DNA of 64,000 nt from Bacteroidota bacterium (lineage in GTDB: Bacteria > Bacteroidota > Bacteroidia > Flavobacteriales > Flavobacteriaceae). The notes beneath the pieces were generated by a model that saw only the letters and a list, made by a program, of their open reading frames with translations, was not told the DNA's origin and ran no database searches. Positions 16,912 to 26,000 of the stretch are shown here, piece by piece. The position numbers and the translations under genes are program-made. The stretch lies in NCBI GenBank assembly GCA_027619415.1, contig JAQCFO010000005.1, forward strand, positions 1-64,000, read 5' to 3'. How positions within the stretch are numbered: the stretch's first letter is position 1; every line of letters starts with the position of its first letter.

Positions 16912-17917
16912 TTATAGTATCTCTAATTATTTTTTTAAATAAAAATTGATTATCTAAAAAAGTAATTTCTATTTGTAAGTAGTACCATTTATTTTTTTTA
17001 TTAATCAATTTAATTTTTTGATAATCTTTTTCAGTAGTAATAATAATTCTATCACTATGCTCTAATTCAATTTTTTGGATATCCTTAAGAGAATAATTAT
17101 AATGATCTGAAAAGGAAATTTTGTCAAATTGAATGTTTTTTGATTTTAAATAATTAACTATTTCATTATCATTAGCGATCCCTGTAACTAATAAAACTTT
17201 TAAATTATTTAAATCACTTATTTTCATTTCACTTTCACCAGACAAACAATTATTATATTTAATTGATGTAAAAAATAACTTTTGATGACTCTTCAAGGAC
17301 ACTTCTCTTCTAATTTCTTCCATTACCTTTTTAGAAAGATCATTTGGACATTTTGTTATAACAACTAAATCAGCTCTTTTATACCCTGATTTAAGTTCCC
17401 TTAAATCTCCACAAGGCAAAACAAAATCTCTATAGAAAGGAGATTTAAAAGTAGTTAACAAAATATTCAATTGCAGTGAAATATTTCTATGCTGAAAACA
17501 GTCATCTAAAACTATTGAATGAAGGCTTGCGTTGTCTTTTAATAGATTTGTAACTCCCCTAACTCTATTTTCATCAACTGCAACATCAACATCTTTAAAC
17601 TTGCTAAATATTTGAAAAGGCTCATCTCCAATTTCATTTGAATTCGAAGAATCGTTAGCTTTAATGTAACCATTAGAAGATCTTTTAAATCCTCTACTTA
17701 AAAGTGCTAATTTAAACTCATTTGAAAAGAGTTTAAATATATATTCTGCCATTGGAGTTTTTCCAGTTCCTCCAGAACTTAAATTTCCAATTCCAATTAA
17801 TGGTATCTCAAATTTATGAGATTTAAGAATTTTTAAGTTGAAAAGACTGTTTCTTAAGCTTGTTATTAAAGTATATAAAATAGCAAATGGGAAAAGGAAA
17901 AGTCTAATTCTATTCAT
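16904..17917 (-). CDS. lpxK: Tetraacyldisaccharide 4'-kinase
   Basis: Phosphorylates the 4' position of the lipid A disaccharide at the inner membrane, so the organism makes lipopolysaccharide or lipooligosaccharide. The 337-residue protein has an N-terminal hydrophobic anchor (about 5-20) and a Walker A loop GNLSSGGTGKTP (44-55). The GFKRSS and VLDDCFQHR stretches carry conserved substrate and metal residues. It is transcribed alone, convergent with and overlapping lipA. The end of the protein lacks any extra domain. Confidence 0.94.
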   Translation of the reverse strand: MNRIRLFLFPFAILYTLITSLRNSLFNLKILKSHKFEIPLIGIGNLSSGGTGKTPMAEYIFKLFSNEFKLALLSRGFKRSSNGYIKANDSSNSNEIGDEPFQIFSKFKDVDVAVDENRVRGVTNLLKDNASLHSIVLDDCFQHRNISLQLNILLTTFKSPFYRDFVLPCGDLRELKSGYKRADLVVITKCPNDLSKKVMEEIRREVSLKSHQKLFFTSIKYNNCLSGESEMKISDLNNLKVLLVTGIANDNEIVNYLKSKNIQFDKISFSDHYNYSLKDIQKIELEHSDRIIITTEKDYQKIKLINKKNKWYYLQIEITFLDNQFLFKKIIRDTIIK

Positions 17918-18055
17918 TAAACTAAATTATAAACGAAAGTATTTTTTTAAATAATTTCATAATAAATTATTTCAATCGTCAATTGATAATTATAAAGATA
18001 TAAATTCAAAAACCAATAATTATAATAAATGAAAAATTTATGATTTAATATTTTT

Positions 18056-18063
18056 TAACTTTG
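18056..18063 (+). promoter_or_regulatory. Candidate -7 box of the Nif3-type gene
   Basis: TAACTTTG matches TAnnTTTG, ending 10 bases before the ATG at 18074. No TTG lies at standard spacing. Confidence 0.35.
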
Positions 18064-18073
18064 AATAAAAAAT

Positions 18074-18853
18074 ATGATTCTTAAAGAAATTATTGATATC
18101 CTAGAAAATTGGGCACCAATTGAAAATGCAGAAGATTTTGATAATGTTGGATTATTAGTTGGTGACCCTTCAATTAATGTTAATAAAGCATTAATTACTA
18201 TAGACACTTTAGAAAATGTAATAGATGAAGCTATTGAAAATAAGTGTGATTTAATTATATCCTTCCATCCTATAATTTTTACAGGATTAAAAAATCTCAC
18301 ACAAAAAACCTATGTAGAAAGAGTGGTTAGAAAAGCTATTAGAAATGATATAAACATATATTCTATTCACACTAACCTAGACAATCACCCAAAAGGTGTG
18401 AATTATCAATTATCTAAACAATTATCCTTATTAAATACCAAAATATTAATAAAGAAAGATCAATCTGAAAATGGGATGGGAATGACTGGAGAACTAAAGA
18501 GTGGCTTAACTGAATTAGATTTTTTAAAATATGTAAAAGAAAAAATGAATGTTACAGCTATCAAACACTCTTCATTTATTCATAAAAAAATTGAAAAAAT
18601 TGCTGTTCTAGGTGGATCTGGTAGCTTTGCAATTGAAGAAGCAATAAATAGTAATGTTGATTGTTTTATTACTGCCGATTTAAAATATCACGATTATTTT
18701 AAAGCTGAAAATAAAATATTATTAATTGATATTGGTCACTATGAGAGCGAGCAGTATACAAAAAACTTAATTTTAAATTTACTTAAGAAAAAAATTCCTA
18801 AGTTTGCGTGCATTATATCAAAATCAAAAACAAACCCTGTTAATCATTTTTAA
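18074..18853 (+). CDS. Nif3-like dinuclear metal center protein
   Basis: A 259-residue member of the Nif3/DUF34 family, a hexameric protein with a two-metal centre; some members are annotated as GTP cyclohydrolase I type 2, but the role is unsettled. Motifs are FDNVGLLVGD near the start, SFHPIIF (63-69), SIHTNLDN (97-104) and the C-terminal DIGHYESEQ. Flavobacterial members are often about 365 residues with an inserted PII-like domain; this one lacks the insertion. The usual HHP reads FHP, so one conserved His is Phe64. The zinc-ribbon relative follows after 2 bases. Confidence 0.88.
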   Translation: MILKEIIDILENWAPIENAEDFDNVGLLVGDPSINVNKALITIDTLENVIDEAIENKCDLIISFHPIIFTGLKNLTQKTYVERVVRKAIRNDINIYSIHTNLDNHPKGVNYQLSKQLSLLNTKILIKKDQSENGMGMTGELKSGLTELDFLKYVKEKMNVTAIKHSSFIHKKIEKIAVLGGSGSFAIEEAINSNVDCFITADLKYHDYFKAENKILLIDIGHYESEQYTKNLILNLLKKKIPKFACIISKSKTNPVNHF

Positions 18854-18855
18854 TT

Positions 18856-19635
18856 ATGGCTAAGAAATCAGAATTTTCTGTAGAAGATAAACTAAGAGCT
18901 CTATATGACTTGCAACTAATCGATTCTAGAATTGATAAAATAAGAAGTGTTCAAGGAGAACTTCCTTTAGAAGTAGAAGACTTAGAAGATGAAGTTTCTG
19001 GACTTGAATTTCGAATTTCTAAAATAGATGAAGAACTCAAACAATGTTCTTATGACATTAAAGCAAAAGGTCTTGCTACTGATGATTCAAAAACAATGAT
19101 TAAAAAATATAATGATCAGCAAAAAAATGTTAGAAATAACAGAGCTTTTGAATCATTAAGTAAAGAAATTGAATTTCAAGAACTTGAAATTGAATTATAC
19201 GCTAAGCAAATTAGAGAATTACACGCTCAAATCGAATTAAAAAATCAAACTTTTGAAGAAAATAAATCAAAACTTAATGAAAGAAAAGAACATTTGAAGC
19301 ATAAAAAAAATGAGTTAGGTGCTATATTAAAGGAAACAGAAAAAGAAGAGACTGGTCTTTTGAAAAAATCAAAAGATTATGAATCTAAAATTGATGAATC
19401 ATTACTTATTTCTTACAAAAAAATTAGATCTAGTGTGAAAAATGGATTGGCTATAGTAACTGTTGAAAGAGGTGCTTCAGTAGGATCATTTTTCACTATT
19501 CCTCCTCAAGTTCAACTTGACATAGCTTCAAGAAAAAAACTTATAACAGACGAACATAGTGGTAGAATTTTAGTTGACAAAAATTTAGCAGATGAAGAAA
19601 ATGAAAAAATGCAAAAACTATTTACCAGTTTTTAA
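18856..19635 (+). CDS. Coiled-coil protein of the C4 zinc-ribbon family, cysteines absent
   Basis: A 259-residue protein: a long helical hairpin (about 10-190) followed by a small C-terminal domain. It aligns with the family that normally ends in two CxxC knuckles around IPPQ-x-QLDI-x-SRKK. Here the knuckle positions read ASVGSFFTIPPQ (207-218) and DEHSGRIL (232-239), so no zinc can be bound. I recall the same change in other flavobacteria. It is co-transcribed with the Nif3-type gene (2-base gap), a pairing seen in other phyla too. Molecular function unknown; a strong terminator follows. Confidence 0.88.
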   Translation: MAKKSEFSVEDKLRALYDLQLIDSRIDKIRSVQGELPLEVEDLEDEVSGLEFRISKIDEELKQCSYDIKAKGLATDDSKTMIKKYNDQQKNVRNNRAFESLSKEIEFQELEIELYAKQIRELHAQIELKNQTFEENKSKLNERKEHLKHKKNELGAILKETEKEETGLLKKSKDYESKIDESLLISYKKIRSSVKNGLAIVTVERGASVGSFFTIPPQVQLDIASRKKLITDEHSGRILVDKNLADEENEKMQKLFTSF

Positions 19636-19661
19636 ACTAATTATTTTAAACTTATTTATTA

Positions 19662-19695
19662 AAAAAAAACCACTCAATTGAGTGGTTTTTTATTT
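19662..19695 (+). terminator. Rho-independent terminator, symmetrical
   Basis: Stem AACCACTC / GAGTGGTT around the loop AATT, flanked by an A-run on the left and a T-run on the right, so it can work on both strands. It closes the Nif3-type/zinc-ribbon operon. Confidence 0.88.
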
Positions 19696-19715
19696 TTACA
19701 CATATATACATTCAT

Positions 19716-19907
19716 ATGATTTGTTTTAAAACAGAAATTCCAAAAGAAATTTGTAATATTGATGACGAGCTAAAAGCAATATATCATAGTGAAAACTCAA
19801 TTTGTATTTGGATATTTAATAACAAATCCCAAAGAAATAAATTTATGGAGAATACTAATGGGATGTTAAAAACAGAAAGGGAAGACTATTATATAAAAAA
19901 TTATTAA
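19716..19907 (+). CDS. Hypothetical 63-residue protein
   Basis: A small cytoplasmic-looking protein (no signal peptide or membrane helix) with two Cys residues near the start and a mixed strand/helix pattern (ENSICIWIFNNKSQRNKF). I do not recognise a family. It lies 21 bases after a terminator and 3 bases before the next small reading frame, so the two tiny genes may form a unit with its own promoter. Codon use looks like that of its neighbours. It could be a genuine small protein or a remnant. Confidence 0.45.
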   Translation: MICFKTEIPKEICNIDDELKAIYHSENSICIWIFNNKSQRNKFMENTNGMLKTEREDYYIKNY

Positions 19908-19910
19908 TAA

Positions 19911-20140
19911 ATGAAAAAGTTTAACTTTTTTTTAAATGGTTATCTGGTTTTTTCGCTTTACTTTCATTGGACATTTTTATGGAAGGTTTTGTTTTTGAAT
20001 GGTTAAAGTGGAATGGGACTACAAAAAATGATTGGTTTTTTCAATTATGGTGGAGTCTTGTTATTTTATGGTTAATATTTGGATTGTTTATTTTATACTT
20101 AAAATTTAACAAAAATAAAAAAACCCCACTAAAGAAGTGA
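19911..20140 (+). pseudogene. Small two-helix membrane protein, frameshifted at a T8 run
   Basis: From the ATG at 19911 the frame reads MKKFNFFLNG and stops after 31 codons. The -1 frame is open from the eight-T run at 19926-19933 to the TGA at 20138-20140. Joining the frames there (equivalent to one more T, or a -1 slip) gives a smooth 76-residue protein with a first hydrophobic segment (WLSGFFALLSLDIF), a Trp-rich loop and a second membrane helix (about 45-64), ending in KNKKTPLKK. The coherent joined product suggests one gene. The break may be a base-call error, a real mutation, or slippage on the T-run. Family unknown. Confidence 0.5.
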
Positions 20141-20144
20141 GGTT
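20117..20144 (-). terminator. Terminator of tRNA-Val
   Basis: On the minus strand: AACCTCACT, loop TCTTT, AGTGGGGTT, then a T-run. There is one mismatch inside the 9-base stem. It lies immediately after the CCA end of tRNA-Val and overlaps the end of the frameshifted small gene on the other strand. Confidence 0.8.
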
Positions 20145-20147
20145 ATA

Positions 20148-20225
20148 TGGTGGGCGCTAAGGGATTCGAACCCCTGACCCCCTGGGTGTAAACCAGGTGC
20201 TCTGAACCAACTGAGCTAAGCGCCC
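20148..20225 (-). tRNA. tRNA-Val (anticodon TAC)
   Basis: A full cloverleaf of 75 bases plus an encoded CCA. The acceptor stem is GGGCGCT/AGCGCCC, the D stem GCTC/GAGC, the anticodon arm CCTGG-TTTACAC-CCAGG with anticodon TAC, and the T arm AGGGG-TTCGAAT-CCCTT. All stems pair as expected apart from wobble pairs in the T stem. It reads codons GUN, chiefly GUA. Confidence 0.96.
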
Positions 20226-20315
20226 TAAATTGAGCGGCAAATATAATATATTTTTATATACATCAAAGGATAAAAAATAAGAAGATTAGCAATTCGCTAA
20301 GTTCGTCTATTTACA

Positions 20316-21527
20316 TTATATAATTTCAGCAACAACAAAATTACTTCCTCCAATAAAAATCAAATCATCTTTACTAGATTCATTAAGACAGCTTGAATAT
20401 GCTGACTTAACACTAGAAAATTTTTTTGATTTCAATCCAATTTTTTTTGAATATGCGAAAATCTCATCTATTGGCAACCCTCTTGTTATATTGGGTTTAC
20501 AAAAATAATACGTTGCATCTCTGGGAAGGAGGTCTAATATTTTTTTAAAATCTTTTCCTTTTACAAAACCTAATACCAGCTTAAGATTTTGATAAGTTTC
20601 AGATTCTAAATAATTAATTATCTCTTTAAATGCTTCAATATTATGCCCTACATCAACAATAACTTTTGGGTTATAGTTTATCAACTCTAATCTACCCTTT
20701 AAACCCGTGTTTTTCATCACATTTAAAAGACCGATTTTTATATCATTTTTAGAAATTTTAAAATTATTTAAAAGAGATAATCCCTTAATAACCCCTTGCA
20801 TGTTTTTATTTTGATATCCCCCGTTTAAATCTGTTTTATATTCTTCAAAATATTCTTCATTAGCAACATAAATTTTAGAATTTAATTCCATAGCTTTTTC
20901 TCTAAATACTGAAAATACTTCTTTTTGATATTCACTTAAAACAACAGGAGTTTCTTTTTTTATAATACCAGCTTTTTCATTGGCTATGTCCATAATGTTA
21001 TCTCCTAAAAATTCAGAATGATCATTTCCGATGTTTGTTATAATACTTAATTCAGGTATAACAATATTAGTAGCATCAAGCCTTCCTCCTAACCCTGTTT
21101 CAATTATAGCTATATCAACTTTAGATTTTGAAAAATATTTAAATGCCAGGGCTACAGTCATTTCAAAAAAAGATATGTTATTATGATTAAAAAAATTGAG
21201 TTGATCTTCAACAAATGCTATAACAAATTTTTTTTCAATTTTTTTTCCATTTATTCTGATTCTTTCACGAAAATCTTTTAAATGGGGTGAAGTATATAAA
21301 CCAACCTTATATCCTGATTCTTGCAAAATAGAAGCTAACATATGGCATGTGGAGCCTTTTCCATTAGTTCCAGCAACGTGAATAGACTTAAAATTGTTTT
21401 GAGGATTATTAAGATTATTACAAACTGATTTTATAGAACTTAAATCAAGTTTATACTTAAAAACTCCATCTATTTGGTAAACAGGTAATTGGTTAAAAAG
21501 CCAATTAACAGTTTCATTGTAATTCAT
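20316..21527 (-). CDS. folC: Folylpolyglutamate synthase / dihydrofolate synthase
   Basis: A 403-residue Mur-ligase-family enzyme that adds glutamate to dihydropteroate and to folates. It has the P-loop VAGTNGKGSTCHML (about 51-64), the folate-site GLYTSPHLKDFRERI, ETGLGGRLDATN, and TNIGNDHSEFLGD with the metal-binding His. The C-terminal glutamate-binding domain includes VDVGHN. It starts 6 bases after nhaD on the same strand and is probably co-transcribed with it. Confidence 0.95.
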   Translation of the reverse strand: MNYNETVNWLFNQLPVYQIDGVFKYKLDLSSIKSVCNNLNNPQNNFKSIHVAGTNGKGSTCHMLASILQESGYKVGLYTSPHLKDFRERIRINGKKIEKKFVIAFVEDQLNFFNHNNISFFEMTVALAFKYFSKSKVDIAIIETGLGGRLDATNIVIPELSIITNIGNDHSEFLGDNIMDIANEKAGIIKKETPVVLSEYQKEVFSVFREKAMELNSKIYVANEEYFEEYKTDLNGGYQNKNMQGVIKGLSLLNNFKISKNDIKIGLLNVMKNTGLKGRLELINYNPKVIVDVGHNIEAFKEIINYLESETYQNLKLVLGFVKGKDFKKILDLLPRDATYYFCKPNITRGLPIDEIFAYSKKIGLKSKKFSSVKSAYSSCLNESSKDDLIFIGGSNFVVAEII

Positions 21528-21533
21528 TTGAAT

Positions 21534-22856
21534 TTAAAACACAAAATCTCTTAAAAGCATAAAAGTACCATACCCTGCCCAGAATCCTACCATCGCTAAA
21601 ATCATTATGTTCTTTATATACCAAAAGAAATCTATTTTTTGCATACCCATCGCAACAACTCCAGCTGCTGAACCAATTATAAGCATACTTCCACCCGTTC
21701 CGGCAGAATAAGCTATTCCATGCCATAGTGGATCATCAATAGGATTAGGAAACATTCCAATTGAAGCTGCTACCAATGGAACATTATCAATTAAGGCTGA
21801 CAGGTGACCAAGAAGAATAATTACAATATCAGAGTTTGGAATTACTTCATTTATATAACCAGCAAAATCAAATAAGATACCCACAGACTCTAAAGCTCCA
21901 ACAGCCATTAAAATTCCTAAAAAAAATAGTATACTAGGTAATTCAATTTTTGTAAGCGAAGCATGTATTGGACTATGGTTAGTTTCTTCATCAGAATCTA
22001 TTTTTGAAATACTAAATTTTTTGTTACTATAAAACTCTGCAACTGTGGCAACAAATGCTAAAGCAAGCATCATTCCTACATAAGGAGGTAAATGAGTAAC
22101 TGTTTTAAAAACTGGAACGAACAATATAGATCCTAAACCTATAAACAACATTTTATTAGCATAGGGATTTAATTCACTATCAACCAAGTTATCAGGTATT
22201 ACAAATTCACCTTTAAAGATTTTAAATTTTGAAGAAATAGTAAATGGAACGAGCATACAAACTAGAGATGGCAAAACTAAATATTTGATTAAATTGACAG
22301 TGGAAACCTTGTCAGAAATCCATAACATAGTAGTAGTTATGTCCCCAATTGGAGACCATGCTCCACCTGCATTAGCAGCAATAATTATTAAACCTGCGTA
22401 CCATAATTTTAGCTGTCTATTTGTTACTAATTTTTGAAGAATAGTAATAAGCACAATAGTGGCTGTTAGATTATCTATAATTGCAGATAAGAAAAAAGAA
22501 AGAAATCCAAAAATCCACAATAAAGTAACTTTACTTCTTGATTTAATTAATTTTTTAATTCCAGAAAATCCGCTAAAAAAATCTATGATTTCAACAATAG
22601 TCATTGCCCCAAGCAAAAATATTAATATCTCTGCAGTTTTACCAAGGTGATGTAATAATATTTCATCAATATGAGTTGGCTCTAATCTTAATTCTTCCAA
22701 GTTAATATCGAAAACTGGTAAGTGATTTAAAGCAATGACAGCCCATAAAATTCCCATCATTACTAAAGCAGGAATAAGTTTGTCAATTTTAATTGAATGC
22801 TCCATGGTTATTAATAAATAACCTGTAACAAATATTGAAATAAGTATTATTTCCAT
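21534..22856 (-). CDS. nhaD: Sodium:proton antiporter, NhaD type
   Basis: A 440-residue inner-membrane protein with about 12-13 hydrophobic segments. It matches the NhaD branch of the ion transporter superfamily: DNLTATIVLITIL (about 130) and ANAGGAWSPIGDITTTMLWI are its characteristic conserved loops, and a second DNVPLVAASIGMF occurs in the C-terminal half, giving the expected inverted-repeat layout. It exchanges sodium or lithium for protons, fitting a saline habitat. folC follows 6 bases downstream. Confidence 0.93.
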   Translation of the reverse strand: MEIILISIFVTGYLLITMEHSIKIDKLIPALVMMGILWAVIALNHLPVFDINLEELRLEPTHIDEILLHHLGKTAEILIFLLGAMTIVEIIDFFSGFSGIKKLIKSRSKVTLLWIFGFLSFFLSAIIDNLTATIVLITILQKLVTNRQLKLWYAGLIIIAANAGGAWSPIGDITTTMLWISDKVSTVNLIKYLVLPSLVCMLVPFTISSKFKIFKGEFVIPDNLVDSELNPYANKMLFIGLGSILFVPVFKTVTHLPPYVGMMLALAFVATVAEFYSNKKFSISKIDSDEETNHSPIHASLTKIELPSILFFLGILMAVGALESVGILFDFAGYINEVIPNSDIVIILLGHLSALIDNVPLVAASIGMFPNPIDDPLWHGIAYSAGTGGSMLIIGSAAGVVAMGMQKIDFFWYIKNIMILAMVGFWAGYGTFMLLRDFVF

Positions 22857-22993
22857 TCTTAAAATTTTAGAATTGTAAACATATTAAAAATAAAATTATG
22901 TTTTTGATAATAATACGTTAATAAAGTAAGAAATATTTAAAATTTATCAATTATATTATTAAGTCAGTATTAATTGTCAATTTAATACAAAAA

Positions 22994-23027
22994 CTCTTTT
23001 AAAAAGAGACAGTATTATCTAAGTTTA
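22994..23027 (+). promoter_or_regulatory. Palindrome and candidate -7 box before gltB
   Basis: CTCTTTT-A-AAAAGAG (22994-23008) is an inverted repeat with perfect 7-base arms. TAAGTTTA (23020-23027) is a one-base variant of TAnnTTTG, 20 bases before the gltB ATG. The palindrome would sit over the core promoter, where a regulator could bind; this is inference only. Confidence 0.3.
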
Positions 23028-23047
23028 GTAGTTACTAAAGTTAAAAT

Positions 23048-26000
23048 ATGCTACCTAAAAAACAAGGATTATATTCTCCTGAATTCGAACATGACAATTG
23101 TGGAGCTGGATTCATCTGCAGTTTAAAAGGGGAAAAAACTAACGATATAATTTTTAAAGCATTAAACATTTTAACATGCTTAGAACATCGTGGAGCAGTT
23201 AGTTCAGATGGTAAAACGGGTGATGGAGCAGGTATTTTAATAGAAATTCCACATGATTTTTTAAAAAATAAGTGTGATTTTATATTGCCTTTACCTTATG
23301 AATATGCTGTTGGAATGGTTTTTCTTCCTAAGAAAAAAAATCAACTTAACTATTGTGTTGATGTTTTTGAAAAAGAAATTAAAAATCAAGGTCTTTCACT
23401 TTTGGGATGGAGAGATGTTCCTGTTAATTCTAAAGTTTTAGGAAGAATTGCCGCAAAAACACAGCCAACCATTAAACAAGTTTTTATAGGAAAAAACAAT
23501 CAAAAATTATCAGATACTGAATTTAATACTAAATTATTTGTATCTCGAAAAATTGCAGAAAACACCATTTATAATATAGATTTTTCTCAAAAAAACTATT
23601 TTTATTTCACCAGCCTTCATAATAGGACATTAATTTATAAAGGATTACTTATTCCAGAGGACATTGACAAATTTTTTTTAGACTTGTCAAATCCAGAATT
23701 AGTTACTAGACTAGCTTTAGTTCATCAAAGATTTTCAACTAACACTTTCCCCACTTGGGATTTAGCACAACCATTTAGATACATGTGTCATAATGGAGAA
23801 ATAAATACTATAAAAGGGAATTACAGTAGAATGAACGCTAGAGAGGAACTTCTAAAGAGTGACTTTATAGGTGATGATATGAAAAAAATATTTCCAACTA
23901 TTTTAAAAGGCAAGTCTGATTCAGCCTGCATGGATATGGTTGTTGAACTATTACTAACAACTGGAAGAAGTTTGCCTGAGGTAATGATGATGATGGTTCC
24001 TGAAGCTTGGGAAAAGCACAAGTCTATGTCTGACCAAAAGAAAGCTTTTTATGAATTTAATTCGTGTATTATGGAGCCTTGGGATGGTCCAGCTTCAATT
24101 CCGTTTACAGATGGAAAATATATTGGTGCTCTTTTAGACAGAAATGGATTAAGACCGTCTAGATATAGTGTTACAAAAGATAATTATGTTTTCATGTCTT
24201 CAGAAACTGGAGTTGTAGATATTGAGCCTAGTAACATTGAAAAACATGGAAGGCTAGAGCCAGGTAAGATGTTTTTAGTAGACATGAATGAAGGCAGAAT
24301 CATTGAAGACGAAGAAATAAAAAATGAAGTGATTTCAAAATACCCTTATAGAAAATGGCTAAATGAAAATACTCTTCCATTAAAATTAGTTCCATACACA
24401 GGGAATAAAACCCCTAAAGAAAAATTAGATTTTGAAACTAGACTTAGGATTTTCGGTTATACTGAAGAGGATCTAAATACAATCATATTACCAATGTGTC
24501 TGTCTGGAAAAGAAGTCATAGGCTCTATGGGCACAGATACTCCTCTTGCTGTTTTTTCTAAAAAACCACAATTACTATTTAATTATTTCAAACAATTATT
24601 TGCTCAAGTTACCAATCCCCCTCTGGACGGAATTAGAGAGGAAATAGTTACTGACACAAGTTTAGGGCTTGGTAGTGATTACAATCTTTATGACATTGTT
24701 TCTGATCATTCAAAAAAATTGAAAATTGAAAATCCAATAATTTCTAATGAAGATTTAGATAAAATAAAGTTTATTAAACACTCTAATTTCAAAAGCTCAT
24801 CAATAAGCGCCTTATATGAATTAAAGAAAGGACATAATGGTATTGAAGAAGCTCTTCAAAAAATGGTAAATGAAGTCATTAGCTATGTTAAAGAAGGTAG
24901 CAATATTATAATTATAAGCGATAGAGGAGTTAATAAAAAAATGGCTGCAATTCCTATTTTATTAGCTTGTTCAACTATTCATCACTTTTTAATAAAACTT
25001 AAAAAAAGATCAAAATTTGGAATTGTAATAGAATCTTCTGAACCCAGAGAACCTCACCATTTTTCAATGTTATTTGGATATGGTGCTAGTGCCATTAACC
25101 CTTATTTAGTTAATGAGATTATTCATCATCATCATAAACAAGGATTCTTTAAAGATCAGTCACTAAAACTATCAATCGAAAAGTATAACAAAGCTATCGC
25201 TAAAGGTATTCTCAAAGTAATGAATAAAATCGGAATTTCTACTCTACACTCCTATCGTGGTGCTCAAATATTTGAAGCACTTGGTTTAAGAGAAAATTTT
25301 ACTAAAAAATATTTTAGTAATACTCCAAGTAGAATTCAAGGTGTTGGTCTATATGCTATTGAAAAAGAACTATCAATTAGACATAAAAAAGCTTTTGAAA
25401 AACAAAACTCATTTACAAGCCTTGAGATTGGAGGAAATTATAGGTGGAGAAGAAATGGTGAAGCTCATATGTTAAACCCTTCTACTATATCTAAACTGCA
25501 ACAATCGGTTAGAGAAAATAAATATGAAACATATAAGGTCTATTCTGATTTAATAAATAACCAAAATGAACAACTCATGACTTTAAGAGGAATGTTCAAA
25601 TTTGTTGACTTAGATCCAATTCCAATTGCAGAAGTAGAACCATGGACTGAAATTGTAAAAAGATTCAAAACAGGTGCTATGTCTTATGGCTCTATTAGTA
25701 AAGAAGCTCATGAAAACTTAGCAATTGCCATGAATAGAATTGGAGGCAAGAGTAATTCCGGTGAAGGCGGAGAAGATCCAGTTAGATTTAATAAAGAAGC
25801 CAATGGTGATTGGAAAAATAGCGCTATTAAACAAGTGGCTTCTGGGAGATTTGGAGTTAGTTCAAATTATCTTTCAAACGCAAAAGAAATTCAAATTAAA
25901 ATGGCACAAGGTGCCAAACCTGGTGAAGGCGGACAATTACCTGCAGCTAAGGTAAATCCTATGATTGCTAAAGTAAGGAATTCTACTCCTTATGTTGGTT

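Noticed and set aside
25740-25955. 71-codon frame inside gltB
   Set aside because: Shadow frame within a conserved region of glutamate synthase.
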